Below are positions 34,298 through 43,427 of a stretch of DNA of 64,000 nt, piece by piece (the stretch's first letter is position 1; each line of letters opens with the position of its first letter). Source of the DNA: Pseudonocardia sp. (lineage in GTDB: Bacteria > Actinomycetota > Actinomycetes > Mycobacteriales > Pseudonocardiaceae). Where the stretch lies: assembly GCA_019244295.1 (NCBI GenBank), contig JAFASX010000049.1, positions 55,919 through 119,918 on the forward strand. Direction: 5' to 3'. The notes beneath the pieces are model-generated. The model was given only the letters and a program-made list of their open reading frames with translations, did no database searches and was not told the origin of the DNA. The translations under genes were made by a program, and so were the position numbers.

Positions 34298-34765
34298 GTG
34301 ACCAGCCCGCCGTGCGCGCTGCCGTCCCGCATCCGGTTGCCCCTGCACCAGCGGGTGCTGCCACTGACCGCCGTGGCCATCGCCTGGCCGCTGGCCAAAC
34401 TACCGCCTAGATATCTGCGCGCCGCACTCGAGATGTTGCGCGTCGGCGCCCGTCCGGGCACCGCCGCGCAGACGTCTGCGGCCCGCACCGCGGTCGTCGC
34501 GGTCAGCCTGCACTGCGCCATCCACGGCTGCCTGCAGCGGTCGATCGCGGCAGCCGTGTTGTGCCGCTTCAAGGGAGTGTGGCCTACCTGGCGGGCCGGT
34601 GTGCGAACGACGCCGTTCACCGCCCACGCCTGGCTCGAAGCCGACGGCCAGATGATCGACGAACCATACCCCGACGGCTACTACCGACCGCTGCTCACCG
34701 TCGCCCCCATGCCACTCAAACGAGCGCCGCTCCCACGCCGAGACGACCCCCGGAGGACCACATGA
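34298..34765 (+). CDS. Lasso peptide leader peptidase (transglutaminase-like, B2 protein)
   Basis: GCLQRSIAAAVLCRFKGVWPTWRAGVRTTPFTAHAWLEADGQMIDE Cys/His/Asp arrangement. Confidence 0.88.
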   Translation: MTSPPCALPSRIRLPLHQRVLPLTAVAIAWPLAKLPPRYLRAALEMLRVGARPGTAAQTSAARTAVVAVSLHCAIHGCLQRSIAAAVLCRFKGVWPTWRAGVRTTPFTAHAWLEADGQMIDEPYPDGYYRPLLTVAPMPLKRAPLPRRDDPRRTT

Positions 34766-35022
34766 CGCTCCACCTGGCCGCCCACACGGTCGCCACCGAC
34801 ACCGACGACGGCGCGGTGCTGCTCAGCCTACGCAACGGGCACTACTGGCAGCTCAATCTGACCGGCGCCTACGCACTGCAGCGCCTACTGGCCGGCTGTC
34901 CCATGGATCAAGTAGCCGAGGAGTTCGCGGCCCAGTACGACATCGCACTGGCCCAAGCACGCGACGACATCACGGCCATGACCGAACAACTCCAGGCGTC
35001 CGGGCTGGTGGAGACTGACTGA
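34762..35022 (+). CDS. PqqD-like RiPP recognition element (lasso B1 protein)
   Basis: 86 aa; GAVLLSLRNGHYWQLNLTGAYALQRLLAGCPMDQVAEEFAAQYD; ATGA overlap with B2. Confidence 0.88.
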   Translation: MTLHLAAHTVATDTDDGAVLLSLRNGHYWQLNLTGAYALQRLLAGCPMDQVAEEFAAQYDIALAQARDDITAMTEQLQASGLVETD

Positions 35023-35125
35023 TACCTAGACCCCGTCCGCAGCGGCCCCGCGCGGCGCTGGTCGACTTGCCCCAAGCATTCCTGATGGCCCGGGTGACGG
35101 GCTTTAACAAGGAGCGGCGCACGCG

Positions 35126-36883
35126 ATGCTTCGACAGCTGTGGACCCTGGCCCAGGGGCAGCGGCGCTCCCTGGGTGCCGCGCTGCTCCTCACGTTGATA
35201 GCGGCCGCCCTGGGCGTCGGGCAACCCCTGGCCGCCAAGCGCGTGTTCGACGTACTCACCGCACGCCAGCCGCTTCTCCTCCCTGTCATCGTCCTCGTCC
35301 TGCTGATGCTGGCCCAGGCGCTGGTCGGCGCCCTCGCCTCCTTCCTGCTGGAACGCACAGGCGAGCGGTTCGTGCTGGGCATGCGCATCGGATTGTTCTC
35401 ACACCTGCTGCGGGTCCAGATCCAGGCGTTTGACCGCCTGCGCGTAGGCGACCTCATGGCGCGCGCCTCGACGGACGTGGCCGTCCTACGCGAGGCGTTG
35501 ACGCAAGTCTTCGTCCAGATCGCTACCAACCTGTGCGTCACCCTCGGAAGCGTCGGCGCCATGTTCGTGATCGACCCGGTTCTGATGCTGCTCATCCTGG
35601 GCGTGCTACTCGGCGGCAGTGTCGTAATCAGCGGGATATCGGCGCGGATCGGCCGCGTGTCGATGAGGCTACAGACCACTGTCGGAGCGATCTCGGCCGG
35701 GCTGGAACGAGTGCTGGCAGCCCTGCGCACCGTCCGGGCCAACCGCGCCGAACAGCGAGAGATCGATCACCTCACCACGCTGGCTCACCGCGCCTACGAC
35801 GCCGCCGTGCGCAGCGCCCGGCTCGAAGCGACGATCGCCCCCACGGTCCAGATGGCCATGAACGCCGTCTTCGTTCTGATCCTGCTGGTCGGCGCGGCCC
35901 GCGTCGACCAAGGGGCCCTCTCGCTCGGCGCACTCGTGGCGATCTTGCTGTACGCCAACCAGCTCACGGGACCCATCACCGAGCTGATCGAGAGCATCGC
36001 CTCGGTCAACAAGGCCAAAGGCGCCGCCGAACGCGTCCAAGCGGTCTACACGCTCCCCACCGAAGACAGCACCACCGCCACGACCAGCCGCGGCACACCG
36101 TGGCGGCACCCGCCCCAGCGCGCACCGGCGACCGCGCTGCTGGAGATTCACGATCTACGGTTCGGGTACAGCCCCGGCACGCCGGTGCTCCGGGGACTGT
36201 CGCTGACCGTCCCTCACCACACGCTCGTCGCCCTGATCGGCCCATCCGGGGCCGGCAAGTCCACTACCTTCGCACTGATCAACCGGTTCCACAAGCCGTG
36301 GAGCGGCAGCATCCACTTCGACGGGCAACCCGCCACAGACCTCAGCCTCACAGAGTGGCGCTCCCACATCGGCTGGGTCGAACAGGAATGCCCAATCCTG
36401 CACGGCACCCTACGGGACAACCTCCGCTACGCCGCCCCAGACACCACCGACGACAACCTGTGGCAAGTCCTCGACCTCGTCAACCTCACCCAGAAAGTCC
36501 AGCACCTGCCAGCAGGGCTGGACACCGAGGTCGGCGAACGCGGCGTGCGCCTATCCAGCGGCGAACGCCAAAGAATCGCCATCGCCCGAGCAATCATGGC
36601 CCGTCCCCGGCTGCTGCTGATGGACGAGCCCACTGCCCACCTCGACCCCGCCAACGAGACCGCCCTGACGGCCACCATGCACAACCTGCGCCAGGAATGC
36701 GCCCTCCTCGTCATCGCCCACCGGAGGTCCACCATCGAAGCAGCGGATACCATCGTCATGCTCGCGAACGGCACAGCTCATGCGACAGGAACATACGCCG
36801 AACTCCTTCGTACCCACCCGGAATTCCAGCGATTCGTCGTCGATCACTCCGCCAACGTAAGCGGGTGTTACGGTGGGAGGTGA
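35126..36883 (+). CDS. ABC transporter ATP-binding/permease (lasso exporter LasD)
   Basis: TM domain plus ALIGPSGAGKSTTFALI, LSSGERQRIAIARAIMARPRLLLMDEPTAHLD. Confidence 0.92.
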   Translation: MLRQLWTLAQGQRRSLGAALLLTLIAAALGVGQPLAAKRVFDVLTARQPLLLPVIVLVLLMLAQALVGALASFLLERTGERFVLGMRIGLFSHLLRVQIQAFDRLRVGDLMARASTDVAVLREALTQVFVQIATNLCVTLGSVGAMFVIDPVLMLLILGVLLGGSVVISGISARIGRVSMRLQTTVGAISAGLERVLAALRTVRANRAEQREIDHLTTLAHRAYDAAVRSARLEATIAPTVQMAMNAVFVLILLVGAARVDQGALSLGALVAILLYANQLTGPITELIESIASVNKAKGAAERVQAVYTLPTEDSTTATTSRGTPWRHPPQRAPATALLEIHDLRFGYSPGTPVLRGLSLTVPHHTLVALIGPSGAGKSTTFALINRFHKPWSGSIHFDGQPATDLSLTEWRSHIGWVEQECPILHGTLRDNLRYAAPDTTDDNLWQVLDLVNLTQKVQHLPAGLDTEVGERGVRLSSGERQRIAIARAIMARPRLLLMDEPTAHLDPANETALTATMHNLRQECALLVIAHRRSTIEAADTIVMLANGTAHATGTYAELLRTHPEFQRFVVDHSANVSGCYGGR

Positions 36884-37081
36884 CTAGGATGTCCAGAACA
36901 TGGCCGTCCTGGTCGATTGCCCGTCACAGGTAGTGAGTTTACCGTGGATCTTGATGAATATCTTGTCGGGGTGCCATTTGTCTCCTGGACGGGGTCGTCG
37001 ACGGTGATACAAGATACGATCAGACGCAATAGCTGATGATCTCCGCTGGGTACCGGAACCCCTTGTACGACGATGATACAA
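36884..37081 (-). pseudogene. IS6-family transposase remnant
   Basis: RPGDKWHPDKIFIKIHGK in one frame, then YL*RAIDQDGHVLDI in another: frameshift and stop. Confidence 0.7.
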
Positions 37082-37144
37082 CGGCGATCAATCCAGCCTC
37101 TCCCTACCGAGAGCAGCTCGGCAAGCCCCGCGGCTGGTGTCCCG

Positions 37145-37275
37145 CATAGGCTGGGTCCGCCACTACCGCCGCACGGGTCTCGGTGTCGCCGATGGGATAG
37201 GCGAAGTTCAGCATCTGCGTCGCAACGGCGTCACCGACGGCGGAGTCTCGGCCGGATGACAGCTGTCGAAAGTCG
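37145..37275 (-). pseudogene. Fragment of an MBL-fold hydrolase related to 25506-26219
   Basis: Own translation FRQLSSGRDSAVGDAVATQMLNFAYPIGDTETRAAVVADPAYAG versus intact FRQLLSGRDFAVGNPVATQMVNFSYLIGDPASRQAVVVDPAYAP. Confidence 0.8.
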
Positions 37276-37289
37276 AAAGTACGATCATG

Positions 37290-38040
37290 GTCGCGATCCC
37301 GCCAGGTCGATCAGCTCAATGGTCATCACCGTCACGGCGTTTCCGCGAAGTTCCACTCAATCGTCACGCATCCTGACTCCGACGTAACCCCAGCGGGCCG
37401 AAGCTTGATATCCCCGCAGGGTCTCGCTGCCGAGGCGTTCCTGCCAGTACGGTCCCAACGCGCAGTGCGCCGACCCGGTAACCGGGTCCTCGGGAATCCC
37501 GACGCCCGGGGCAAAGAATCGCGAGACGAAATCCGCATCGTCGGCCGCGGCGGGGGCGGTGACCATCACCCCTCAATAGGGCAGCGCCGAAAGCCGCGCA
37601 TGGTCGGGGGTGACCACGGCCTCGACATCCGGTAGTTCGAGCACCAGATCGAACCGGATTCCCCTGTGGCGACCACGTCGGCCCCACCCAAGGCCAGCGA
37701 TATCTCGGCAGGAATCACGCATTTCCGCACCGGGGTGGCAGGGAAATCCAGTACCACCTCCTCGCCCTCGATCGCGGCGGTCAGCTCCCCGCTGTTGGTG
37801 GCGAACCGCAGCCGTTCGTCGTGGGCCACGAACCCAGTCCGCCCTGGGTAGCGGTCAGCGGTTTTGATGACGTGTGCCGTGGCGAGCGTGGCGTGACCGC
37901 ACAGGTCTACCTCGGTCGTGGGGCGGGAGCCTCCAACGGACACACTCCCGCCGGGTTTCCGGCGAATGGTCGAGAACTGAACGAGTCCACCTGGTACAAA
38001 CGCGTGCTGAACCCTAACCACCAGGCGCGGATCGCATAAG
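37290..38040 (-). pseudogene. PhzF-family protein pseudogene (frameshift, premature stop)
   Basis: EVDLCGHATLATAHVI and [29 protein letters not shown] in different ORFs; in-frame TGA before VELRGNAVTV. Confidence 0.75.
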
Positions 38041-38110
38041 GGGCAGCGGTAACGGACGCGACAGGTAGTCTGAGTCCTCAGCCGCATCCGTCAATTCCTC
38101 TGGGAACCGC

Positions 38111-38699
38111 ATGCTTGCCCTTGGCCCGAACACCCCGGTATACCCGGGCGATGCCGCGGTTGAGGCCCGTCAAGTGTCGAACATCGACGATGCCGGCTAT
38201 GCCAGCTATGCGCTCGAACTGGAAAATCACAACAGCACCCATATCGACGCGCCCAGTCACATGATTGTTGGCGGCGGGACACTCGATGCGTATCCGCCCG
38301 AGCAATTTGTCGATCGAGGTCACCTGATCGACCTTCGCGCGGTGGACTCCGCCGTGCCGTTCGATCTTTCTGCTATCGGCGCCGGAGACATTGTCCTGCT
38401 TTGGACGGGCTCAGCGACGCCTTCACTGCTTTCGACTATTATCTGCGAGTGCCACAGATTCCGCAGCGACTCGTCGAGGAGCTGATAGATCGCGAGGTTT
38501 CGCTTGTCGGTGCCGACGCCGGCAGCATCGACGACGAACCGTACCCGATTCAAAGGCCCTGCTCGATAGCAACGTTCTTATAGCCGAGAACCTTGTGGGG
38601 CTGGGGCCCCTCGTGAGCCGTCAATTCGAGGTCATGGCGCTGCCACTGAACGTCGCGCTCGATGGTGCGCCCGCCCGAATCCTGGCAAGGCTGGCCTAG
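38111..38699 (+). pseudogene. Cyclase family (kynurenine-formamidase-like) pseudogene
   Basis: YALELENHNSTHIDAPSHMI; continuation in other frames (DYYLRVPQIPQRLVEELIDREVSLVGADAGSID; LVGLGPLVSRQFEVMALPLNVALDGAPARI). Confidence 0.7.
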
Positions 38700-38715
38700 C
38701 GGGTGACTCACGCTG

Positions 38716-38973
38716 TCACTTGTAGTGGTAGCGACAGGCCGCGATGCGAATTTCGTCGTCCACGATGGCGTATACGAGTCGGTGCTCGTCGGTGATCCGG
38801 CGTGACCAGTAGCCTCGGTAGTCGTAGCGCAGTGGCTCGGGTTTGCCTATGCCCTCGTTGCCGTTGCGCTCGATGTCCTGGATCAGTGTGTTGATCCGCC
38901 TGAGGATTTGTCGGTCCTGGGTCTGCCACCACCGGTAGTCCTCCCAGGCGCGGGAGCTGAATACAATCTTCAT
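38716..38973 (-). CDS. yoeB: Txe/YoeB family toxin
   Basis: MKIVFSSRAWEDYRWWQTQDRQILRRINTLIQDI...GKPEPLRYDYRGYWSRRITDEHRLVYAI. Confidence 0.93.
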   Translation of the reverse strand: MKIVFSSRAWEDYRWWQTQDRQILRRINTLIQDIERNGNEGIGKPEPLRYDYRGYWSRRITDEHRLVYAIVDDEIRIAACRYHYK

Positions 38974-39230
38974 TGGCCAGGGTCGACCAACTCATGTACG
39001 GTTCCGCCGCCACTTTCCAGTTCTTCGATCGACGCCAGCAGGCGCCTAGCATTGGCCGGGTTGCGCAGCAGGTAGGCGGTCTCGCGCAACGACTCGTACT
39101 CCGACAGCGCCACGATCACGGCCGGCTCGTGTCCGGCTCGGGTGATCACGATTTCCTCACGGTCGTTGACCACGGCGTCCAGTACCTCCGCGTAGCGTGC
39201 ACGGGACTCGCTGTATGTCATAGTGCGCAT
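38970..39230 (-). CDS. yefM: YefM/Phd family antitoxin
   Basis: MRTMTYSESRARYAEVLDAVVNDREEIVITRAGHEPAVIVALSEYESL; overlaps toxin. Confidence 0.92.
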   Translation of the reverse strand: MRTMTYSESRARYAEVLDAVVNDREEIVITRAGHEPAVIVALSEYESLRETAYLLRNPANARRLLASIEELESGGGTVHELVDPGQ

Positions 39231-39284
39231 CTCGTGATCCTTCCGACGTGCGTACAAAATATCGTACGTTTCTCGGGTTTAGTG

Positions 39285-39590
39285 CGCTCATCTTTCTTGC
39301 GCGCCGGACCACCTCGACGCGCAACCAGGTCCGGGTTCACCGGCACCACGCAAAACCCCGCGTCGATCAGCACCTCGACCAGCAGCCCGTGCCGGGTCTC
39401 CAGCACCACCCGCACCTGCGCCGGGTCCGGTTCCACCGCCAGACACCGCTCGATCAGCCGATCCACCCCGGCCGGACTGTGCTCCACCCGGAACTGCTCA
39501 ATCACCCTCTCCTCCACCGTCCCGAGGGCTAGGCGTCCAGCCTTCGCCGAGGCCCGGCAGGGACGCCGTCTCACGTCAGCCCTCACATGA
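39285..39590 (-). pseudogene. IS110-family transposase N-terminal remnant
   Basis: GVDRLIERCLAVEPDPAQVRVVLETRHGLLVEVLIDAGFCVVPVNPDLVARRGGPARKKDE; truncated both ends. Confidence 0.75.
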
Positions 39591-39621
39591 CCTGAGGCCG
39601 AGGCGACCGCGCGGGGTCTGT

Positions 39622-39921
39622 CTAAAGGTCGAACACCGCCTGCGGGACGTTGTCTACATCCTCCATCTGCTCTGGTGTCGCGGTGCCGACGTGTTCGACG
39701 AGACGGCTCTGGATCGTCCGATCGATCTGGCGCACATCGGCCCACCCCAGACCACCGACCGATGCCACCAGCAACGATCCGGGGTTGTCGGTAAGTACGT
39801 GCACCGCGTACACCGCCGGGCCTCGATCGGTGACCGCGTCCGAGGACACGATCAGGCGCAGGGTGGACTGTCCTGGGCGGTCGAGTACTGGCTTGTAGCG
39901 CCAGATCTCCCCACGCCTCAC
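39622..39921 (-). CDS. MazF/PemK-like toxin
   Basis: MRRGEIWRYKPVLDRPGQSTLRLIVSSDAV...GLGWADVRQIDRTIQSRL. Confidence 0.75.
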   Translation of the reverse strand: MRRGEIWRYKPVLDRPGQSTLRLIVSSDAVTDRGPAVYAVHVLTDNPGSLLVASVGGLGWADVRQIDRTIQSRLVEHVGTATPEQMEDVDNVPQAVFDL

Positions 39922-40148
39922 GCTGCGTCGACCTCGGCGGCGGCCTCGGACTCCTCGATCGAGTCGGCGATGTAGCCCGGGTGTGCGAGGTCCCAGTGCT
40001 GTAGCCTAGCCAGCTCGCGGCGCAACCAGTCCTGGCGGATCAACCGCTCAACGTAGCCGGATACTCCACCGGGGGTATGCGCACCGACATCTTTGATCAT
40101 TTCGGTGAATCGGGAATCGACGGATACGGTCAACCGCTGCCTCGGCAT
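39918..40148 (-). CDS. Antitoxin of the MazF-like module
   Basis: MPRQRLTVSVDSRFTEMIKDVGAHTPGGVSGYVERLIRQDWLRRELARLQ; overlaps toxin start. Confidence 0.7.
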   Translation of the reverse strand: MPRQRLTVSVDSRFTEMIKDVGAHTPGGVSGYVERLIRQDWLRRELARLQHWDLAHPGYIADSIEESEAAAEVDAA

Positions 40149-40149
40149 A

Positions 40150-40392
40150 CGAACAACATACGGAAGCCTTACGCTGCCGCTCACGCCGACTCGGGGTTCC
40201 TCCCTCGCGTGCGCGTCGCCCCCATCGACCTCGCCGACCCGCACAGCGTCGCCGTCTTCGGAGACCATCTGCTCGACGACGGCCGCCCCTTGACCTGCTT
40301 GTAGCCAGCGCGGGGACACCGCCGAGATGGCGGCTAACGGCTGGGCCGCCGACCCCGAGCAGGCCGCCCGGCTGTGGGCTCGCCAGGACTAG
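40150..40392 (+). pseudogene. Short-chain dehydrogenase remnant
   Basis: VRVAPIDLADPHSVAVFGDHLLDDGRPLTCL, then MAANGWAADPEQAARLWA in another frame. Confidence 0.45.
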
Positions 40393-40408
40393 CAACCTTG
40401 GGCGCCAG

Positions 40409-41944
40409 CTAAGCGACCGGAGGCACCGGGGCCGCCTCGATGCCCGTCCCCACCGCCGCGGTATCCGCCTGCCGACGCATCACGCGGTAGGCCACCAACC
40501 CGAGGCCGATCGAGACGATGACAGATAGCGGCGCGGAGTAGCGCAACACCCAGCTGTTGCCGTTCGGGTCGTACACAGAAGCGCGCGGCCAGCCCACGTC
40601 AATGAGCAGGAAAAGCCCGAACACCACAGCCGCCACGTTGACTGGCAAACCCCACCGACCGAGCGTGAAGTACGCCGCATTGGGCAGATGACTGGTGTTG
40701 CGGCGAATCCGGTGCCACAGCAGCGGGATCGTCACGAACAGATAGGCCAGGTAGACGATCACGACGGACACACTGGTCACAGTGGCGAACACGCTGGTCT
40801 GCCCGAGGTTGATCAGCAGCACGCCGATGGACAGCACCCCGACGACCACACCCGGCAGGATTGGCGTCTTGGTCCGGGGCGACACCTTCGCCAACGACTT
40901 GGCGAACGGCAGCAGTCCATCGCGGGCCATCGAGAACATCACCCGAGTGGCCGAGGCCGAGATCGCCAAGGCCGCCGAGAAGATCGAGATGGCCACGACG
41001 GCCAGCACCATTCGACCAAGGACATCACCGAGCCGCGCGGTCACGACGTAGGCGATGCCCTGGGTCGTCAGCTCCGGCGCCATGATGTTCGGCGCGGCCA
41101 TCAGCGTGGCCAGGATAAGCAGTCCGCCGCCGACGGCGGAGATCAACATGCAGCGGATGATGGCCTTCGGCGCGGTCCGGCGCGGGTCGTTGGTCTCCTC
41201 CGACAACTCCGCCGCGCTGTCGAATCCATACATGACATAGGCCGCCATCAACATCGAAGCCAGGAACGGCCAGACGTACGAGTCATGCCCCTCGACCCCG
41301 TTGGTCTGGAACACCACCCCGGGCCCGCGCTGGGCGTGTAACAACAACAGCACGATCACCATCACCACGCCGGTGATCTCGAACGACACCCCGATCCGGG
41401 TGAGCACGGCCATCTTCGTCACACCAAACGAGGCGATCGCGATACATACCGCGATGCAGATGGAGCCGAGGATGATCGCGTTGAGAGCGCCGGTCGGCGA
41501 CGTCGGCGACGGATCGCCGCTGACCAGCTGGAAACCGCTCCATACTTCGGGCAGCACGGCTTGCAGCGCGATCGCGATCGCGGCCACGCTGATGATGTAG
41601 CCAAGCTGCATGAGCCATCCGGCCATCCAGCCGAGCGGGTCGTTCGACACCCGGCGAGACCACTGGTAGATCGCTCCGGCGATTGGGTAACGGGCCGCGA
41701 GCTCAGCGAAGCACAGACATACCGCGAACTGGCCGATGAACACGATCGGCCAGGTCCAGAAGTACGCCGGCCCACCGAACCCGAAACCGAAGGCGAACAG
41801 CTGGAACACCGTGGTCAGGATGGACACGAAGGAGAACCCGGAGGCGAACGACGCGAACGGACCCAACCCTCGGTGCAGCTCCTGGGCATATCCAAGGCTC
41901 TGGAGGTCGCCGGAATCGGTCTCCGGCCGTGCGGTCACGGTCAT
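40409..41944 (-). CDS. APC-family permease, candidate guanidine/amine transporter
   Basis: Multi-TM; LGYAQELHRGLGPFASFASGFSFVSILTTVFQLF; downstream of the guanidine-hydrolase-like gene and riboswitch with 4 nt overlap. Confidence 0.85.
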   Translation of the reverse strand: MTVTARPETDSGDLQSLGYAQELHRGLGPFASFASGFSFVSILTTVFQLFAFGFGFGGPAYFWTWPIVFIGQFAVCLCFAELAARYPIAGAIYQWSRRVSNDPLGWMAGWLMQLGYIISVAAIAIALQAVLPEVWSGFQLVSGDPSPTSPTGALNAIILGSICIAVCIAIASFGVTKMAVLTRIGVSFEITGVVMVIVLLLLHAQRGPGVVFQTNGVEGHDSYVWPFLASMLMAAYVMYGFDSAAELSEETNDPRRTAPKAIIRCMLISAVGGGLLILATLMAAPNIMAPELTTQGIAYVVTARLGDVLGRMVLAVVAISIFSAALAISASATRVMFSMARDGLLPFAKSLAKVSPRTKTPILPGVVVGVLSIGVLLINLGQTSVFATVTSVSVVIVYLAYLFVTIPLLWHRIRRNTSHLPNAAYFTLGRWGLPVNVAAVVFGLFLLIDVGWPRASVYDPNGNSWVLRYSAPLSVIVSIGLGLVAYRVMRRQADTAAVGTGIEAAPVPPVA

Positions 41945-43110
41945 GGTTTGTTCTCCTTCTGTTTTCGTTTGGTTGGCAGGTGGCCCGAGCGCACCGAGCA
42001 GCCGAGCGTGTCGCAGATGACCCGGGTGGCGATCAGCGCCGTGATCTCGGCGTTGTCGTAAGGCGGGGAGCACTCGACGACCTCGATGCCCGCCAGCGGG
42101 CCCGAGCCGGCGATGATCTGGATGAACTTCAGGACCTCGCGGGGCAGGAACCCGCCGGGTTCTGGCCAGCCGGTGCCCGGAACAAACGCGGCGTCCAGGC
42201 AGTCCACGTCGAAGGACAGCCACACCGCGTTGGCACCGTCCCAGGCGACGTCCAGCGCCCGCTGTGCCGCTTCCGCGATGCCCATCTCCACGCAGTCGGT
42301 GACGGTCATCACCGTGGTGCCACGTTCCCGGCTGACTTTCACACCGGGGCGGGGAGCCTGCCAGCCACCGATCCCGATCTGCACCAGGTTCTTCGGTGGC
42401 ACGTTCGGAATGTCGGTGGCGTGGAACCACGGTGTGGTGTGCATCCGTTCGTCGAGGTCGGTCTCCTGGGTATCGACGTGCCGGTCGAAGTGGATGATGC
42501 CGAGATTGCCGCCACCCAGATGCGGCGCGACGCCCCGGGTGGTCGGGTAGCCGATGGAGTGGTCACCGCCAAGAACCACGGGGAAGGCACCGGAGGCGTA
42601 GACGTGCGAGACAGCCTTGGTGATCTGGTCGAACGTCTTCTCGATGTTGCCGGGGATGGTGAAGACGTCGCCCAGGTCGCGGATCGTGATACTTTCGCGC
42701 AGGTCGACGCCCAGTTCGAAGCTGTACGGCCCGTACAGCGCGGAGATCTTGCGGATTCCTTGGGGCCCGAATCGGGTGCCGGAGCGGTAGGTGGTGCCGC
42801 CGTCGAACGGGGCGCCGAGAACCGCGACGTCGTACTCCCCGCAGCGCCGAACGTCCTCGAGGTAGGGCGCTTTGAGGAAGGTGTTGATGCCGGCGAAATG
42901 CGGCAGCTCGCCCCGGGAGAAGGTGGGGATCCGCTTGTCGACGATCGAGTCCGCACCGGGCAGGCCTAGCTCCAGGCCCCTGGCGATCTCCTCCTCCCAC
43001 TTGGTGGTCGGCAGTGTGGCCTCAGCCTCGACGGCGAAGCGCGCCTCCGGGCCATAGTTGTCGTGAAGTGACGCGTCAGCGCGATGGTGGTGATCATGAT
43101 TGTGAGACAC
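41941..43110 (-). CDS. Ureohydrolase-family enzyme, guanidine hydrolase (GdmH)-like
   Basis: VLGGDHSIGYP, FDRHVDTQETDLDERMHTTPWFHAT, SFDVDCLDAAFVPGTGWPEPGG; His-rich N-terminus MSHNHDHHHRAD; guanidine-I riboswitch upstream. Confidence 0.8.
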   Translation of the reverse strand: MSHNHDHHHRADASLHDNYGPEARFAVEAEATLPTTKWEEEIARGLELGLPGADSIVDKRIPTFSRGELPHFAGINTFLKAPYLEDVRRCGEYDVAVLGAPFDGGTTYRSGTRFGPQGIRKISALYGPYSFELGVDLRESITIRDLGDVFTIPGNIEKTFDQITKAVSHVYASGAFPVVLGGDHSIGYPTTRGVAPHLGGGNLGIIHFDRHVDTQETDLDERMHTTPWFHATDIPNVPPKNLVQIGIGGWQAPRPGVKVSRERGTTVMTVTDCVEMGIAEAAQRALDVAWDGANAVWLSFDVDCLDAAFVPGTGWPEPGGFLPREVLKFIQIIAGSGPLAGIEVVECSPPYDNAEITALIATRVICDTLGCSVRSGHLPTKRKQKENKP

Positions 43111-43149
43111 GGCGCCATTCTGGGGTCTCGTCCCGGCCCGAGGCGCAGC

Positions 43150-43275
43150 CGGGAAGGCTGACCTCCCGGGCTTTTGTCCCGCCGTGGAACGCATCCCGGC
43201 ATCCGACCGGAACCCGCCTGCACCTCTCGGACCAGGCCCGACCGCGTCGATCGGCGGAACCCTAGGTGCGCCTCA
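43150..43275 (-). promoter_or_regulatory. Guanidine-I (ykkC subtype 1) riboswitch
   Basis: Minus strand: CCTAGGGTTCCG ... CTGGTCCGAGAGG ... ACGGCGGGACAAAAGCCCGGGAGG, the conserved blocks in order, ~50 nt before the ureohydrolase start. Confidence 0.92.
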
Positions 43276-43427
43276 CCCGTTAGTGAGTCAGTTACCAGGA
43301 CAACCTCTGGGTATGGCCAACGCGTTTCGGGGCTGTTGCGGTCACGTCAGTGGTAAGCCGTGCGGCCTCACCAGGCGATTTCCTTCCCGCCCGCCTCCGC
43401 TGGAGCATGCCGCGCGGCGGAGGCCCG

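Noticed and set aside
35533-36933. 466 aa plus-strand ORF
   Set aside because: Out-of-frame shadow of the ABC transporter; HRR/RPA-rich, no motifs.
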